Notes under the pieces: generated by a model
What the model saw: only the letters and a program-made list of their open reading frames with translations
What the model was told of the DNA's origin: nothing
Databases searched by the model: none
Shown here: piece after piece, positions 1-5,860 of the stretch
How the letters are laid out: every line of letters starts with the position of its first letter
Position numbering within the stretch: position 1 is the stretch's first letter
Source of the DNA: Alkalimonas sp.
Lineage (GTDB): Bacteria; Pseudomonadota; Gammaproteobacteria; Enterobacterales; Alteromonadaceae
DNA: 5,860 bases
Assembly: GCA_007117525.1 (NCBI GenBank)
Contig: SKGJ01000317.1
Coordinates: forward strand, 1-5,860
Direction: 5' to 3'
Made by a program: the position numbers and the translations under genes

Positions 1-552
1 AACTTCGCCTTGCTGCAACAAGAGGCGGTCCGCTTTAATTTTGGTTTAACCCCAACGGCCAGCCTGAAACAGCAGACGCAGCGTATTAGCAGTACAGCGA
101 TACGGCAGGCCTTGGCAGCCGATGATTTGCCGTTGGCGCAATCCATGCTCGGACGTCCATTCTCCCTAACCGGTAAGGTGCGGCATGGCCGCAGATTAGG
201 GCGGCAGCTGGGGTTTCCAACTGCCAATGTCTGGTTGTATCGTAAAAAGCTGCCGGTGCACGGGGTTTATGCGATTGAAGCCGATACGGTGTTTGGGCGC
301 TTTCAGGGCGTTGCCAACATTGGCTCCCGCCCGACAGTATCCGGTAAAACGGAGCAGCTCGAAGCCCATTTATTTGATTTTGAAGGAGACTTGTATGGCA
401 GCCAGATTGAGGTCTTGCTGCGTCACAAGCTCCGGGATGAGCAAAGCTTTGCTTCGGTCGACGCTTTGCAGCAACAAATACAGCGGGATGCAGCCGCAGC
501 CCGCCATTACTTTCAGTCGTCAGCCTCTGCGCAGGTTGCCACCAATCAATAA
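1..552 (+). CDS. ribF: Bifunctional riboflavin kinase / FAD synthetase, C-terminal part (5' end outside window)
   Basis: RibF phosphorylates riboflavin to FMN and then adenylylates FMN to FAD in the cytoplasm. The frame is open from base 1, and 183 residues are visible of a family length of about 310, so the true start and most of the N-terminal nucleotidyltransferase (FAD synthetase) domain are missing. The end of that domain is seen as RISSTAIRQAL (visible residues 28-38), matching the conserved ISST-x-x-R motif. The riboflavin kinase domain follows from about residue 50. It has GFPTAN (71-76), which carries the Thr-Asn pair of the kinase site, then GVANIGSRPTV (103-113) and LEAHLFDF (120-127), where Glu121 is the expected catalytic residue. 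A short polar tail of about 12 residues extends past the usual end of the E. coli protein. It ends in TAA, 19 bases before ileS, the standard gammaproteobacterial neighbour. No reading-frame damage is seen in the visible part. Confidence 0.97.
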   Translation, partial: NFALLQQEAVRFNFGLTPTASLKQQTQRISSTAIRQALAADDLPLAQSMLGRPFSLTGKVRHGRRLGRQLGFPTANVWLYRKKLPVHGVYAIEADTVFGRFQGVANIGSRPTVSGKTEQLEAHLFDFEGDLYGSQIEVLLRHKLRDEQSFASVDALQQQIQRDAAAARHYFQSSASAQVATNQ

Positions 553-571
553 CGATGACGGATAACAACGG

Positions 572-3403
572 ATGAGTGACTACAAGCATACCCTGAACCT
601 GCCGGCAACCGAGTTTGCCATGCGTGGCAATTTAGCGCAGCGGGAGCCAGCCATGCTGGCCGAGTGGCAACAGCATGGACTCTACCAACAAATTCGCGCC
701 GCCAAAGCGGGCAAGCGGCAATTTATTTTGCACGATGGCCCTCCCTACGCCAACGGCAGCATCCACATTGGCCATGCCGTCAATAAAATCCTGAAAGACA
801 TGATCATCAAAGCCAAGACCTTGTCGGACTTTGATGCGCCTTACATTCCTGGCTGGGATTGCCATGGCTTGCCGATTGAATTGGTGGTGGAAAAGAAATA
901 CGGCAAACCGGGTGTGAAGTTAAGCGATGCCGAGTTTCGGCAAAAATGCCGTGAGTATGCCGCCTCGCAAATTGAAGCGCAAAAGGTCGATTTTGTCCGC
1001 TTGGGCGTGCTGGGCGATTGGGACAACCCCTATCGAACCATGGATTATGATTTTGAAGCCAACATTATTCGCTCGCTGAGCAAAATCATCGACAATGGCC
1101 ATTTGCAGCAAGGCTTTAAGCCGGTGCACTGGTGTACCGACTGTGGTTCTGCATTGGCCGAAGCGGAAGTGGAATACCAGGACAAAACCTCACCTTCCAT
1201 TGATGTGCGCTTTAAGCTGGTGGATGAGGCGGTGGTGGATCGTTTTGACCACCCCGAAGCGCACCGAGGGCAGGGACCGGTGTCGGTGGTGATCTGGACC
1301 ACCACCCCCTGGACATTGCCAGCCAACCGCGCGGTAGCGGTGCATACGGATTTGAGTTACAGCCTGGTGCAGGTGGAGCAGGGCGAGCATGGCCCGGAGC
1401 GCTTGATTGTGGCTACCGATCTGGTCACCGATGTGATGGCCCGCGCCGGCATTGAGCATTACCACGCACTGGGCTTTTGCCAGGGCAAGCAGCTGGAGCA
1501 GGTGGCCTTAAAGCACCCGTTCTACGATTTTGAGGTGCCGGTCATTTTGGGCGAACACGTCACCACCGACTCCGGTACCGGCTGTGTGCATACCGCGCCT
1601 GGCCATGGTCAGGAAGACTTTGTGGTGGGGCAGCAGTATGGCCTTGAAGTGGCCAACCCGGTTGGAGCCAATGGCGTTTACCTGCCCGACACCCCGCTGT
1701 TTGCCGGCCAACATGTATTCAAAGCCAACGATTCGGTGGTGGAGGTGCTCAAGGAGCGGCAGGCGCTGTTGGTGCATAAGGCTTACCAACACAGCTACCC
1801 GCATTGCTGGCGCCACAAAACGCCGATTATTTTCCGTGCGACGCCGCAGTGGTTTATCAGCATGGAGCAGCAAGGGCTGCGCGCAACCTCGTTGCAAGAA
1901 ATTGCCAACACCCGCTGGGTACCGGATTGGGGCCAGAGCCGGATTGAAAAAATGGTGGCAGGCCGGCCAGACTGGTGTATTTCGCGTCAGCGTACCTGGG
2001 GCGTGCCGATTGCACTCTTTGTCGATAAAGACACCGGCGCCTTGCACCCAGATACCTCCGCGCTGATGGAGCAGGTGGCGCAAAAAGTCGAGCAGCATGG
2101 CATTCAGGCCTGGTTTGATTTAAAACCGGAAGAATTGCTAAGCGCCGAGGAGGCCAGTTGCTACGTTAAAGTGAAGGATACGCTGGATGTCTGGTTTGAC
2201 TCGGGCGTGACTCATGCCTGTGTGGTGGATGCCCGGGCGGAGTTTCAGGGCGCGACTCAGGCCGACTTGTACCTGGAAGGCTCGGATCAGCACCGGGGCT
2301 GGTTTATGTCATCCTTGATGACCGGCGTCGGCATCAAGAACCATGCACCTTACAAACAGGTGCTGACTCATGGCTTTACCGTCGATGGTCAGGGCCGGAA
2401 AATGTCCAAATCCCTTGGCAATGTGGTGTCCCCGCAACAGGTGATGAACAAGCTGGGAGCGGATATTCTGCGGTTGTGGGTGGCGACTGCCGATTACACC
2501 TCGGAAATGACGGTGTCGGATGAAATCTTAAACCGTGCCGCCGACAAGTACCGCCGTATCCGCAACACAGCGCGCTTCTTACTGGCCAACCTGAATGGCT
2601 TTGATCCGGCGCAGGATCAATTGCCGTTTAGCGAGCTGGTTGAACTGGATCTGTGGGTGGTGAATCGGGCGGCGCAATTGCAGGCGGAGATCATCGAGGC
2701 TTACAACCATTACCAGTTCCACCAGGTCAGTCAGAAACTGATGAACTTCTGCACCATTGAGCTGGGCAGCTTCTATCTGGATGTGATTAAAGATCGGCAG
2801 TACACAGCCAAAGCGGACAGTCAGGCCCGCCGCTCTTGCCAGACCGCGATGTACCACATTGTGCAGGCGCTGGTGCGTTGGATGGCGCCCATCATGAGCT
2901 TCACCGCGCAGGAAATCTGGCAGCAGTTGCCGGGCCAGCCGCAACCCTATGTCTTTATGGATGTCTGGTACCCCGGGCTTGCTTCGGTACCTGCCGGTCG
3001 TTTTGACAATGCTTTCTGGCAACAACTGCTGTTGGTGCGGGACGAAGTGAACCGGGTGCTGGAAAAAGCCCGTAAGCAAGAGCTGATTGGGGCTTCACTG
3101 CAAGCTGAGGTGACCTTATTTGCCGATGCTGAATTGGCGGCACAGTTGAAAAAGTTGCAAGATGAGCTGCGTTTCGTGTTAATCACCAGTACCGCCACTG
3201 TCAGCAGCGAAGCGGCACCAGCCGAAGCTGAAGCCACTGAAATTTCAGGTTTAAAGGTGTTGGTGCAAGCCAGCAGTGCGGTGAAGTGTGAACGCTGCTG
3301 GCACTACCGGCATGATGTCGGTGCCGATGACGCCCATCCGACCATTTGCTTGCGCTGTGTTGACAACGTCAGTGGCGCCGGCGAGCAGCGGGAGTTTGCC
3401 TGA
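572..3403 (+). CDS. ileS: Isoleucyl-tRNA synthetase, full length
   Basis: This is a cytoplasmic class I synthetase that attaches isoleucine to tRNA-Ile and edits mischarged valine. Its 943 residues compare with 938 in E. coli. The Rossmann catalytic core has HIGH at residues 65-68 within [12 protein letters not shown], the [10 protein letters not shown] substrate-pocket region around 569-578, and KMSKS at 610-614. The CP1 editing domain is intact: WTTTPWT at 242-248 and [10 protein letters not shown] at 340-349, with Asp349 aligning with the essential editing Asp of E. coli. After the anticodon-binding helical domain and an Ala/Glu-rich linker near 880-892, the C-terminal zinc-binding motif is complete, with Cys906, Cys909, Cys926 and Cys929. 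This is the bacterial IleS1-like form; the eukaryote-like IleS2 form linked to mupirocin resistance looks different. The ATG start gives the usual MSDYK-x-TLNLP N-terminus, but only a weak GGA (560-562) precedes it, so expression may depend on coupling to ribF. Its TGA stop shares one base with the lspA ATG. Confidence 0.99.
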   Translation: MSDYKHTLNLPATEFAMRGNLAQREPAMLAEWQQHGLYQQIRAAKAGKRQFILHDGPPYANGSIHIGHAVNKILKDMIIKAKTLSDFDAPYIPGWDCHGLPIELVVEKKYGKPGVKLSDAEFRQKCREYAASQIEAQKVDFVRLGVLGDWDNPYRTMDYDFEANIIRSLSKIIDNGHLQQGFKPVHWCTDCGSALAEAEVEYQDKTSPSIDVRFKLVDEAVVDRFDHPEAHRGQGPVSVVIWTTTPWTLPANRAVAVHTDLSYSLVQVEQGEHGPERLIVATDLVTDVMARAGIEHYHALGFCQGKQLEQVALKHPFYDFEVPVILGEHVTTDSGTGCVHTAPGHGQEDFVVGQQYGLEVANPVGANGVYLPDTPLFAGQHVFKANDSVVEVLKERQALLVHKAYQHSYPHCWRHKTPIIFRATPQWFISMEQQGLRATSLQEIANTRWVPDWGQSRIEKMVAGRPDWCISRQRTWGVPIALFVDKDTGALHPDTSALMEQVAQKVEQHGIQAWFDLKPEELLSAEEASCYVKVKDTLDVWFDSGVTHACVVDARAEFQGATQADLYLEGSDQHRGWFMSSLMTGVGIKNHAPYKQVLTHGFTVDGQGRKMSKSLGNVVSPQQVMNKLGADILRLWVATADYTSEMTVSDEILNRAADKYRRIRNTARFLLANLNGFDPAQDQLPFSELVELDLWVVNRAAQLQAEIIEAYNHYQFHQVSQKLMNFCTIELGSFYLDVIKDRQYTAKADSQARRSCQTAMYHIVQALVRWMAPIMSFTAQEIWQQLPGQPQPYVFMDVWYPGLASVPAGRFDNAFWQQLLLVRDEVNRVLEKARKQELIGASLQAEVTLFADAELAAQLKKLQDELRFVLITSTATVSSEAAPAEAEATEISGLKVLVQASSAVKCERCWHYRHDVGADDAHPTICLRCVDNVSGAGEQREFA
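3390..3394 (+). promoter_or_regulatory. Shine-Dalgarno for lspA, inside the end of ileS
   Basis: GGGAG lies 8 bases before the lspA ATG and within the last codons of ileS. With the TGATG stop/start overlap, it supports the chosen lspA start and suggests translation of lspA is coupled to that of ileS. Confidence 0.6.
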
Positions 3404-3915
3404 TGCGGTTGTTTCAACAAAGCGGCTGGGCTTTCTGGTGGCTGGCACTGCTGGTGCTGGTGCTGGATCAAGTCACCAAGCAGTGGGTGCACCGCAGCAT
3501 GGCGTTGTACGACTCGATCCAGCTGCTGCCGTTTTTTAACCTGACCTATGTCCGCAACCCCGGTGCCGCTTTTTCGTTTTTGAGCGATGCCGGCGGTTGG
3601 CAGCGCTGGTTTTTCACCGTGGTGGCGGTGGTCATCATAACCGTACTCAGTGTCTGGCTCAGCCGGCTGGCGCCCAAAGCCAGCAAGCTGACGCTGGGGT
3701 TAAGCCTGATTATTGGCGGCGCTGTTGGCAATTTGATTGACCGGCTTTGGCATGGCTATGTCATCGACTTTTTTCATCTTTATTATCAAAACTGGCACTA
3801 TCCTGCCTTTAACATTGCCGACTCGGCCATCGTGATCGGGGCCGGTTTGTTGATCTGGGACAGTTTCAGCCATCAGGAGCAGGGCAATGACCACGCCAAA
3901 TCCCGCAAATCTTAG
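3403..3915 (+). CDS. lspA: Lipoprotein signal peptidase (signal peptidase II)
   Basis: LspA is an inner-membrane aspartyl protease that removes the signal peptide from diacylglyceryl-modified prolipoproteins, the second step of lipoprotein maturation. Its 170 residues are typical of the family. Four hydrophobic segments are visible, at about residues 9-22, 70-87, 97-112 and 139-152. Conserved blocks appear in order: LDQVTK (21-26), VRNPGAAFSF (50-59), GGAVGNLIDR (105-114), GYVIDFF (118-124) and FNIADSAI (136-143). The catalytic pair is Asp122 and Asp140. The polar C-terminal tail (about 156-170) is partly encoded in the 29-base overlap with fkpB, where lspA and fkpB use different frames. It sits between ileS and fkpB, the normal order in gammaproteobacteria. 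The start is fixed by the TGATG overlap and the GGGAG before it. Confidence 0.98.
   Translation: MRLFQQSGWAFWWLALLVLVLDQVTKQWVHRSMALYDSIQLLPFFNLTYVRNPGAAFSFLSDAGGWQRWFFTVVAVVIITVLSVWLSRLAPKASKLTLGLSLIIGGAVGNLIDRLWHGYVIDFFHLYYQNWHYPAFNIADSAIVIGAGLLIWDSFSHQEQGNDHAKSRKS
3875..3879 (+). promoter_or_regulatory. Shine-Dalgarno deciding the fkpB start, inside lspA
   Basis: AGGAG stands 7 bases before the ATG at 3887 and inside the lspA coding region. This good spacing is the main reason for choosing that ATG, which makes fkpB overlap lspA by 29 bases. I see no equally good site for a later in-frame start. Confidence 0.7.
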
Positions 3916-4339
3916 TATTGGGCCCGCCAGCATTGTGACCTGTCACATCGATATTACCTTGTCCGATGGCAGCGCTGCGGAAAGCACCCGGGTGCACAAC
4001 AAGCCAGCCCGCATAACCATGGGCGACAGCAGTGTATCCCCCGCGTTTGAAGCGCAGTTGCTGGGCAAAGTGGCAGGCGATAAGCTGAACTTTACCCTGG
4101 CTCCTGAGGATGCCTATGGTCAGCCCAATCCGGACAATATTTATTATTTGGATCGCAGCAAGTTCAGCAGCGATAGCCCGGCGGAAGTTGGTATGATCAT
4201 TGGTTTTACCATGCCGGATGGTTCGGAATTGCCGGGCTTGATCCGAGAGGTCGCGGGCCAGTCGGTCACCGTCGACTTTAACCACCCGCTGGCTGGTCAA
4301 ACCCTGACCTTTCAGCTGGAAATTCTGGAGGTGCAGTAA
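3887..4339 (+). CDS. fkpB: FKBP-type peptidyl-prolyl cis-trans isomerase, SlpA/FkpB family
   Basis: This is a cytoplasmic prolyl isomerase and probable chaperone of the SlpA (FkpB) type. It has 150 residues, against 149 in E. coli. The FKBP fold is split: an N-terminal part at about residues 15-77, including SDGSAAEST (26-34), GDSS (46-49) and EDAYGQPNP (74-82); a chaperone-like insert-in-flap domain at about 78-128; and the closing strands with [12 protein letters not shown] (129-140) and FQLEILEV (142-149). VDFNHPLAG is a hallmark of SlpA and SlyD proteins. The histidine-rich metal-binding tail of SlyD is absent, which together with the lspA-ispH context favours FkpB. There is no signal peptide. 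The N-terminus is about seven residues longer than in E. coli before the first strand. Its TAA stop shares one base with the ispH ATG. The client proteins cannot be told from sequence. Confidence 0.95.
   Translation: MTTPNPANLSIGPASIVTCHIDITLSDGSAAESTRVHNKPARITMGDSSVSPAFEAQLLGKVAGDKLNFTLAPEDAYGQPNPDNIYYLDRSKFSSDSPAEVGMIIGFTMPDGSELPGLIREVAGQSVTVDFNHPLAGQTLTFQLEILEVQ
4327..4332 (+). promoter_or_regulatory. Strong Shine-Dalgarno for ispH, inside the end of fkpB
   Basis: GGAGGT lies 6 bases before the ispH ATG and within the last codons of fkpB. It is the strongest ribosome binding site in the window. Combined with the TAATG stop/start overlap, it fixes the ispH start and implies coupled translation from fkpB. 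Confidence 0.75.
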
Positions 4340-5268
4340 TGGATATTTTACTGGCCAACCCGCGTGGTTTTTGCGCCGGGGTTGATCGCGCCATCAGCAT
4401 TGTCGAACGCGCGCTGGAGTTGTACGACCATCCGATTTATGTCCGCCATGAAGTGGTGCACAACAAGTTTGTGGTGGATGGCTTGCGTCGCAGCGGCGCC
4501 GTGTTCGTAGACGAGCTGGACGAAGTACCGGATGGCCAGATTGTGATCTTCAGCGCCCATGGTGTGTCGCAGGCCGTGCGTCAGCAGGCCAAAGACCGTG
4601 GGCTGAAAGTCTTTGATGCCACCTGCCCCCTGGTGACCAAGGTGCATATGGAAGTGACCCGTGCCAGCCGCAAAGGCATTGAGTGCATTCTGATTGGCCA
4701 TGCTGGCCACCCCGAAGTGGAAGGCACCATGGGCCAGTACGACAATCCGCAAGGCGGCATTTATCTGGTCGAGTCGGTGGAGGATGTGCAAAGCCTGCAG
4801 GTGAAAAATCCACAGCAGCTCTGTTTTAGCAGCCAGACCACGCTGTCGGTGGATGATACTGCCGATGTGATTGAAGCATTGCGCCAGCGCTTTCCCGATA
4901 TTGAAGGGCCGCGTAAAGACGATATCTGCTACGCCACCCAGAACCGCCAGGATGCGGTGCGTGAACTGGCAGGCAAAGCCGAGTTATTGTTGGTGGTCGG
5001 TGCAAAGAACAGCAGCAACTCCAACCGCTTGCGTGAGTTGGCCGAGAAAATGGGCGCTAAAGCTTTCCTGATAGATACCGCCGAAGACATCCAGCAAAGC
5101 TGGCTGGATGGCATTGAGCGGGTAGCCGTTACTGCAGGCGCCTCGGCGCCAGAAGTGCTGGTGCAGCAAGTGGTTGCCAAGCTGCAAAGCTGGGGCGGGC
5201 GCACCGTGACTGAGAACCCGGGCCGGGAAGAAAATATAGTCTTTGCCATTCCGGCAGAGCTGCGCTAG
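4339..5268 (+). CDS. ispH: 4-hydroxy-3-methylbut-2-enyl diphosphate reductase (MEP pathway, last step)
   Basis: IspH (LytB) is a cytoplasmic iron-sulfur enzyme that reduces HMBPP to isopentenyl and dimethylallyl diphosphate. Its 309 residues compare with 316 in E. coli; the difference is mainly at the C-terminus, which ends at ELR. The three cluster-binding cysteines are present at 12, 96 and 197, at the same numbers as in E. coli. Substrate-pocket residues are also intact: His41 (HEVVHN), His74 (SAHGVS), His124 and Glu126 (HAGHPEVEG), Thr167 (SQTTLS), Ser225/Ser226/Asn227 (SSNSN) and Ser269 (TAGASAP). Cys116 and Cys162 are extra, non-ligand cysteines. The gene follows fkpB with a one-base overlap and ends in two consecutive stop codons, TAGTAG. 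It appears to be the last gene of the ribF-ispH unit, but no clear hairpin-plus-T-run terminator follows. Its presence shows the organism makes isoprenoids by the MEP route. Confidence 0.99.
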   Translation: MDILLANPRGFCAGVDRAISIVERALELYDHPIYVRHEVVHNKFVVDGLRRSGAVFVDELDEVPDGQIVIFSAHGVSQAVRQQAKDRGLKVFDATCPLVTKVHMEVTRASRKGIECILIGHAGHPEVEGTMGQYDNPQGGIYLVESVEDVQSLQVKNPQQLCFSSQTTLSVDDTADVIEALRQRFPDIEGPRKDDICYATQNRQDAVRELAGKAELLLVVGAKNSSNSNRLRELAEKMGAKAFLIDTAEDIQQSWLDGIERVAVTAGASAPEVLVQQVVAKLQSWGGRTVTENPGREENIVFAIPAELR

Positions 5269-5302
5269 TAGGGCTGGTTTTAAGTTACTGAGATCGCTAT
5301 AG

Positions 5303-5337
5303 TCATTGGTATGACTGTTGCTGCTGCATTCCAATGA
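5303..5337. repeat. Imperfect inverted repeat between ispH and the kinase gene
   Basis: Two 11-base arms, 5303-5313 (TCATTGGTATG) and 5327-5337 (CATTCCAATGA), pair at 10 of 11 positions, with one T-T mismatch at 5310/5330 and a 13-base centre. The right arm ends 11 bases before the ATG at 5349 and touches the only weak Shine-Dalgarno-like bases (GAG, 5336-5338). A -10-like TATAGT (5298-5303) abuts the left arm, but no convincing -35 box is found upstream. No T-run follows the right arm, so it does not look like an intrinsic terminator. It could be a regulator binding site or a leader RNA hairpin; both are inference. Confidence 0.5.
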
Positions 5338-5348
5338 GTTGATAACCC

Positions 5349-5860
5349 ATGGCTGTCACCAAGCCTTTGTTGCCCGATTTTTGCCAAAACCGTGGCGTGC
5401 TGGCCGTGATTGTACTGGCACAGGCGGTGGCCATCGTGCTGGCTTTTGCGCCGGATGCTGGCCACGATCCCTGGCAGCGCCTTGGGATCATCAGTCTTTT
5501 CGTGCATTGGATTACCCTGCTTAGCATCGCGGTGCTTTGCCGATTACGGCAGTGGCTGGGGCGTTTTTCTGCGGTGCTGCAAGGTGGTTTTACCTTGTTG
5601 GTGTTTCTTGGCTTTACCGGACTTATCAGTCCAATGGCCTGGCATTTTTTGGTGGGTTTTGGGTGGCAACCCGCTGGTGAGTTAACTCATTTTTTGGCTG
5701 CCAACCTGTTGGTGGCGTTAATTGTTGGACTCCTGGCCATTCAGTTTAGTCTGATGCATTTAGAGCGCAATGAGCGGATTGAAGCTCAGTCCAGAGCTGA
5801 ATTGGATGCACTGCAAGCCCGTATCCGTCCCCACTTTCTTTTCAATAGCCTGAATACCGT
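5349..5860 (+). CDS. algZ: AlgZ/FimS-like sensor histidine kinase (LytS type), N-terminal part; 3' end outside window
   Basis: The frame stays open to the window edge, giving 170 complete codons. Four hydrophobic segments are visible, at about residues 16-34, 45-64, 76-97 and 114-137, forming a membrane module without a large periplasmic sensor domain. A short charged, probably helical linker follows (138-156). The visible part ends in QARIRPHFLFNSLNT (156-170), the phosphoacceptor motif of the His_kinase family (Pfam PF06580), with His162 the expected phosphorylated residue. The N-terminus (LLPDFCQNRGVL) and the CRLRQWL stretch after the second segment resemble Pseudomonas AlgZ/FimS from memory. 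The ATP-binding domain lies beyond the window. The ATG at 5349 is the earliest possible start, because an in-frame TAA lies at 5343-5345; its ribosome binding site is weak. Such kinases normally pair with a LytTR response regulator (AlgR in Pseudomonas), expected downstream but not seen. The family call is firm; orthology to algZ is likely but unproven. Confidence 0.85.
   Translation, partial: MAVTKPLLPDFCQNRGVLAVIVLAQAVAIVLAFAPDAGHDPWQRLGIISLFVHWITLLSIAVLCRLRQWLGRFSAVLQGGFTLLVFLGFTGLISPMAWHFLVGFGWQPAGELTHFLAANLLVALIVGLLAIQFSLMHLERNERIEAQSRAELDALQARIRPHFLFNSLNT

Noticed and set aside
86..589. A long minus-strand open frame opposite ribF (and a similar one at 1508-2098 opposite ileS).
   Set aside because: Both lie entirely or almost entirely opposite strongly supported plus-strand genes, show no recognisable motif or family, and look like shadows of GC-rich codon usage.
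3451..3466. A short tandem CTGGTG repeat at the start of lspA.
   Set aside because: It encodes the Leu/Val-rich first membrane helix of LspA; repeated CTG and GTG codons are expected there and the tract is under three copies.
5137..5150. Two GGCGCC palindromes separated by two bases, a possible hairpin near the end of ispH.
   Set aside because: It encodes the conserved GASAP stretch around Ser269 of IspH, so the bases are explained by the protein and by GC-rich codon choice. No T-run follows.
5269..5302. A transcription terminator for the ribF-ispH operon.
   Set aside because: No stable GC-rich stem followed by a T-run is visible after the TAGTAG stop codons, so read-through into the kinase gene or factor-dependent termination cannot be excluded.
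5275..5303. A sigma-70 promoter for the kinase gene using TATAGT (5298-5303) as the -10 box.
   Set aside because: The -10 hexamer is good, but at 16-18 base spacing the upstream hexamers (such as TGGTTT) do not resemble a -35 box and there is no extended -10 TG. It is too weak to list as a feature.
5311..5337. An eight-codon reading frame (ATG to TGA) lying within the inverted repeat upstream of the kinase gene, a possible leader peptide.
   Set aside because: It has no Shine-Dalgarno, is very short, has no run of regulatory codons, and its start and stop can be explained by the arm sequences (ATG and TGA occur in the arms). Nothing supports translation.

Overview
The window is a dense, one-strand segment of a proteobacterial chromosome, almost certainly gammaproteobacterial. 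It carries the well-known housekeeping cluster ribF-ileS-lspA-fkpB-ispH, all on the + strand, followed by the 5' part of a membrane histidine kinase of the AlgZ/FimS (LytS-like) type. The gene order and the close match of every protein to the E. coli and Pseudomonas families support Gammaproteobacteria. The AlgZ-like kinase points towards the Pseudomonas/Cellvibrio/Oceanospirillales side rather than the enterics, but the genus cannot be read from this sequence. Base composition is moderate, slightly GC-rich by eye, and even along the window, with no sign of recent transfer.

Layout: 1-552 is the 3' part of ribF (FMN/FAD synthesis). After 19 bases comes ileS (572-3403, isoleucyl-tRNA synthetase). 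Its stop overlaps the start of lspA (3403-3915, lipoprotein signal peptidase). lspA overlaps fkpB (3887-4339, FKBP-type prolyl isomerase) by 29 bases. The fkpB stop overlaps the start of ispH (4339-5268, last enzyme of the MEP isoprenoid pathway). The overlapping junctions and embedded Shine-Dalgarno sequences suggest a single polycistronic, translationally coupled unit whose promoter lies upstream of the window. An 80-base gap (5269-5348) holds an imperfect inverted repeat and then the kinase gene, which runs off the right edge at 5860.

The cluster's products serve unrelated core needs: flavin cofactors, charging of tRNA-Ile, lipoprotein maturation, protein folding and isoprenoid precursors. 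No functional complex between them is implied. The kinase probably belongs to a separate regulatory unit, with a LytTR-type response regulator expected beyond the window (inference).

I found no mobile element, CRISPR array, RNA gene or unknown coding region. The window is mostly ordinary core genome. The two points most worth a second look are the placement of an AlgZ-like kinase next to ispH and the inverted repeat just before it.
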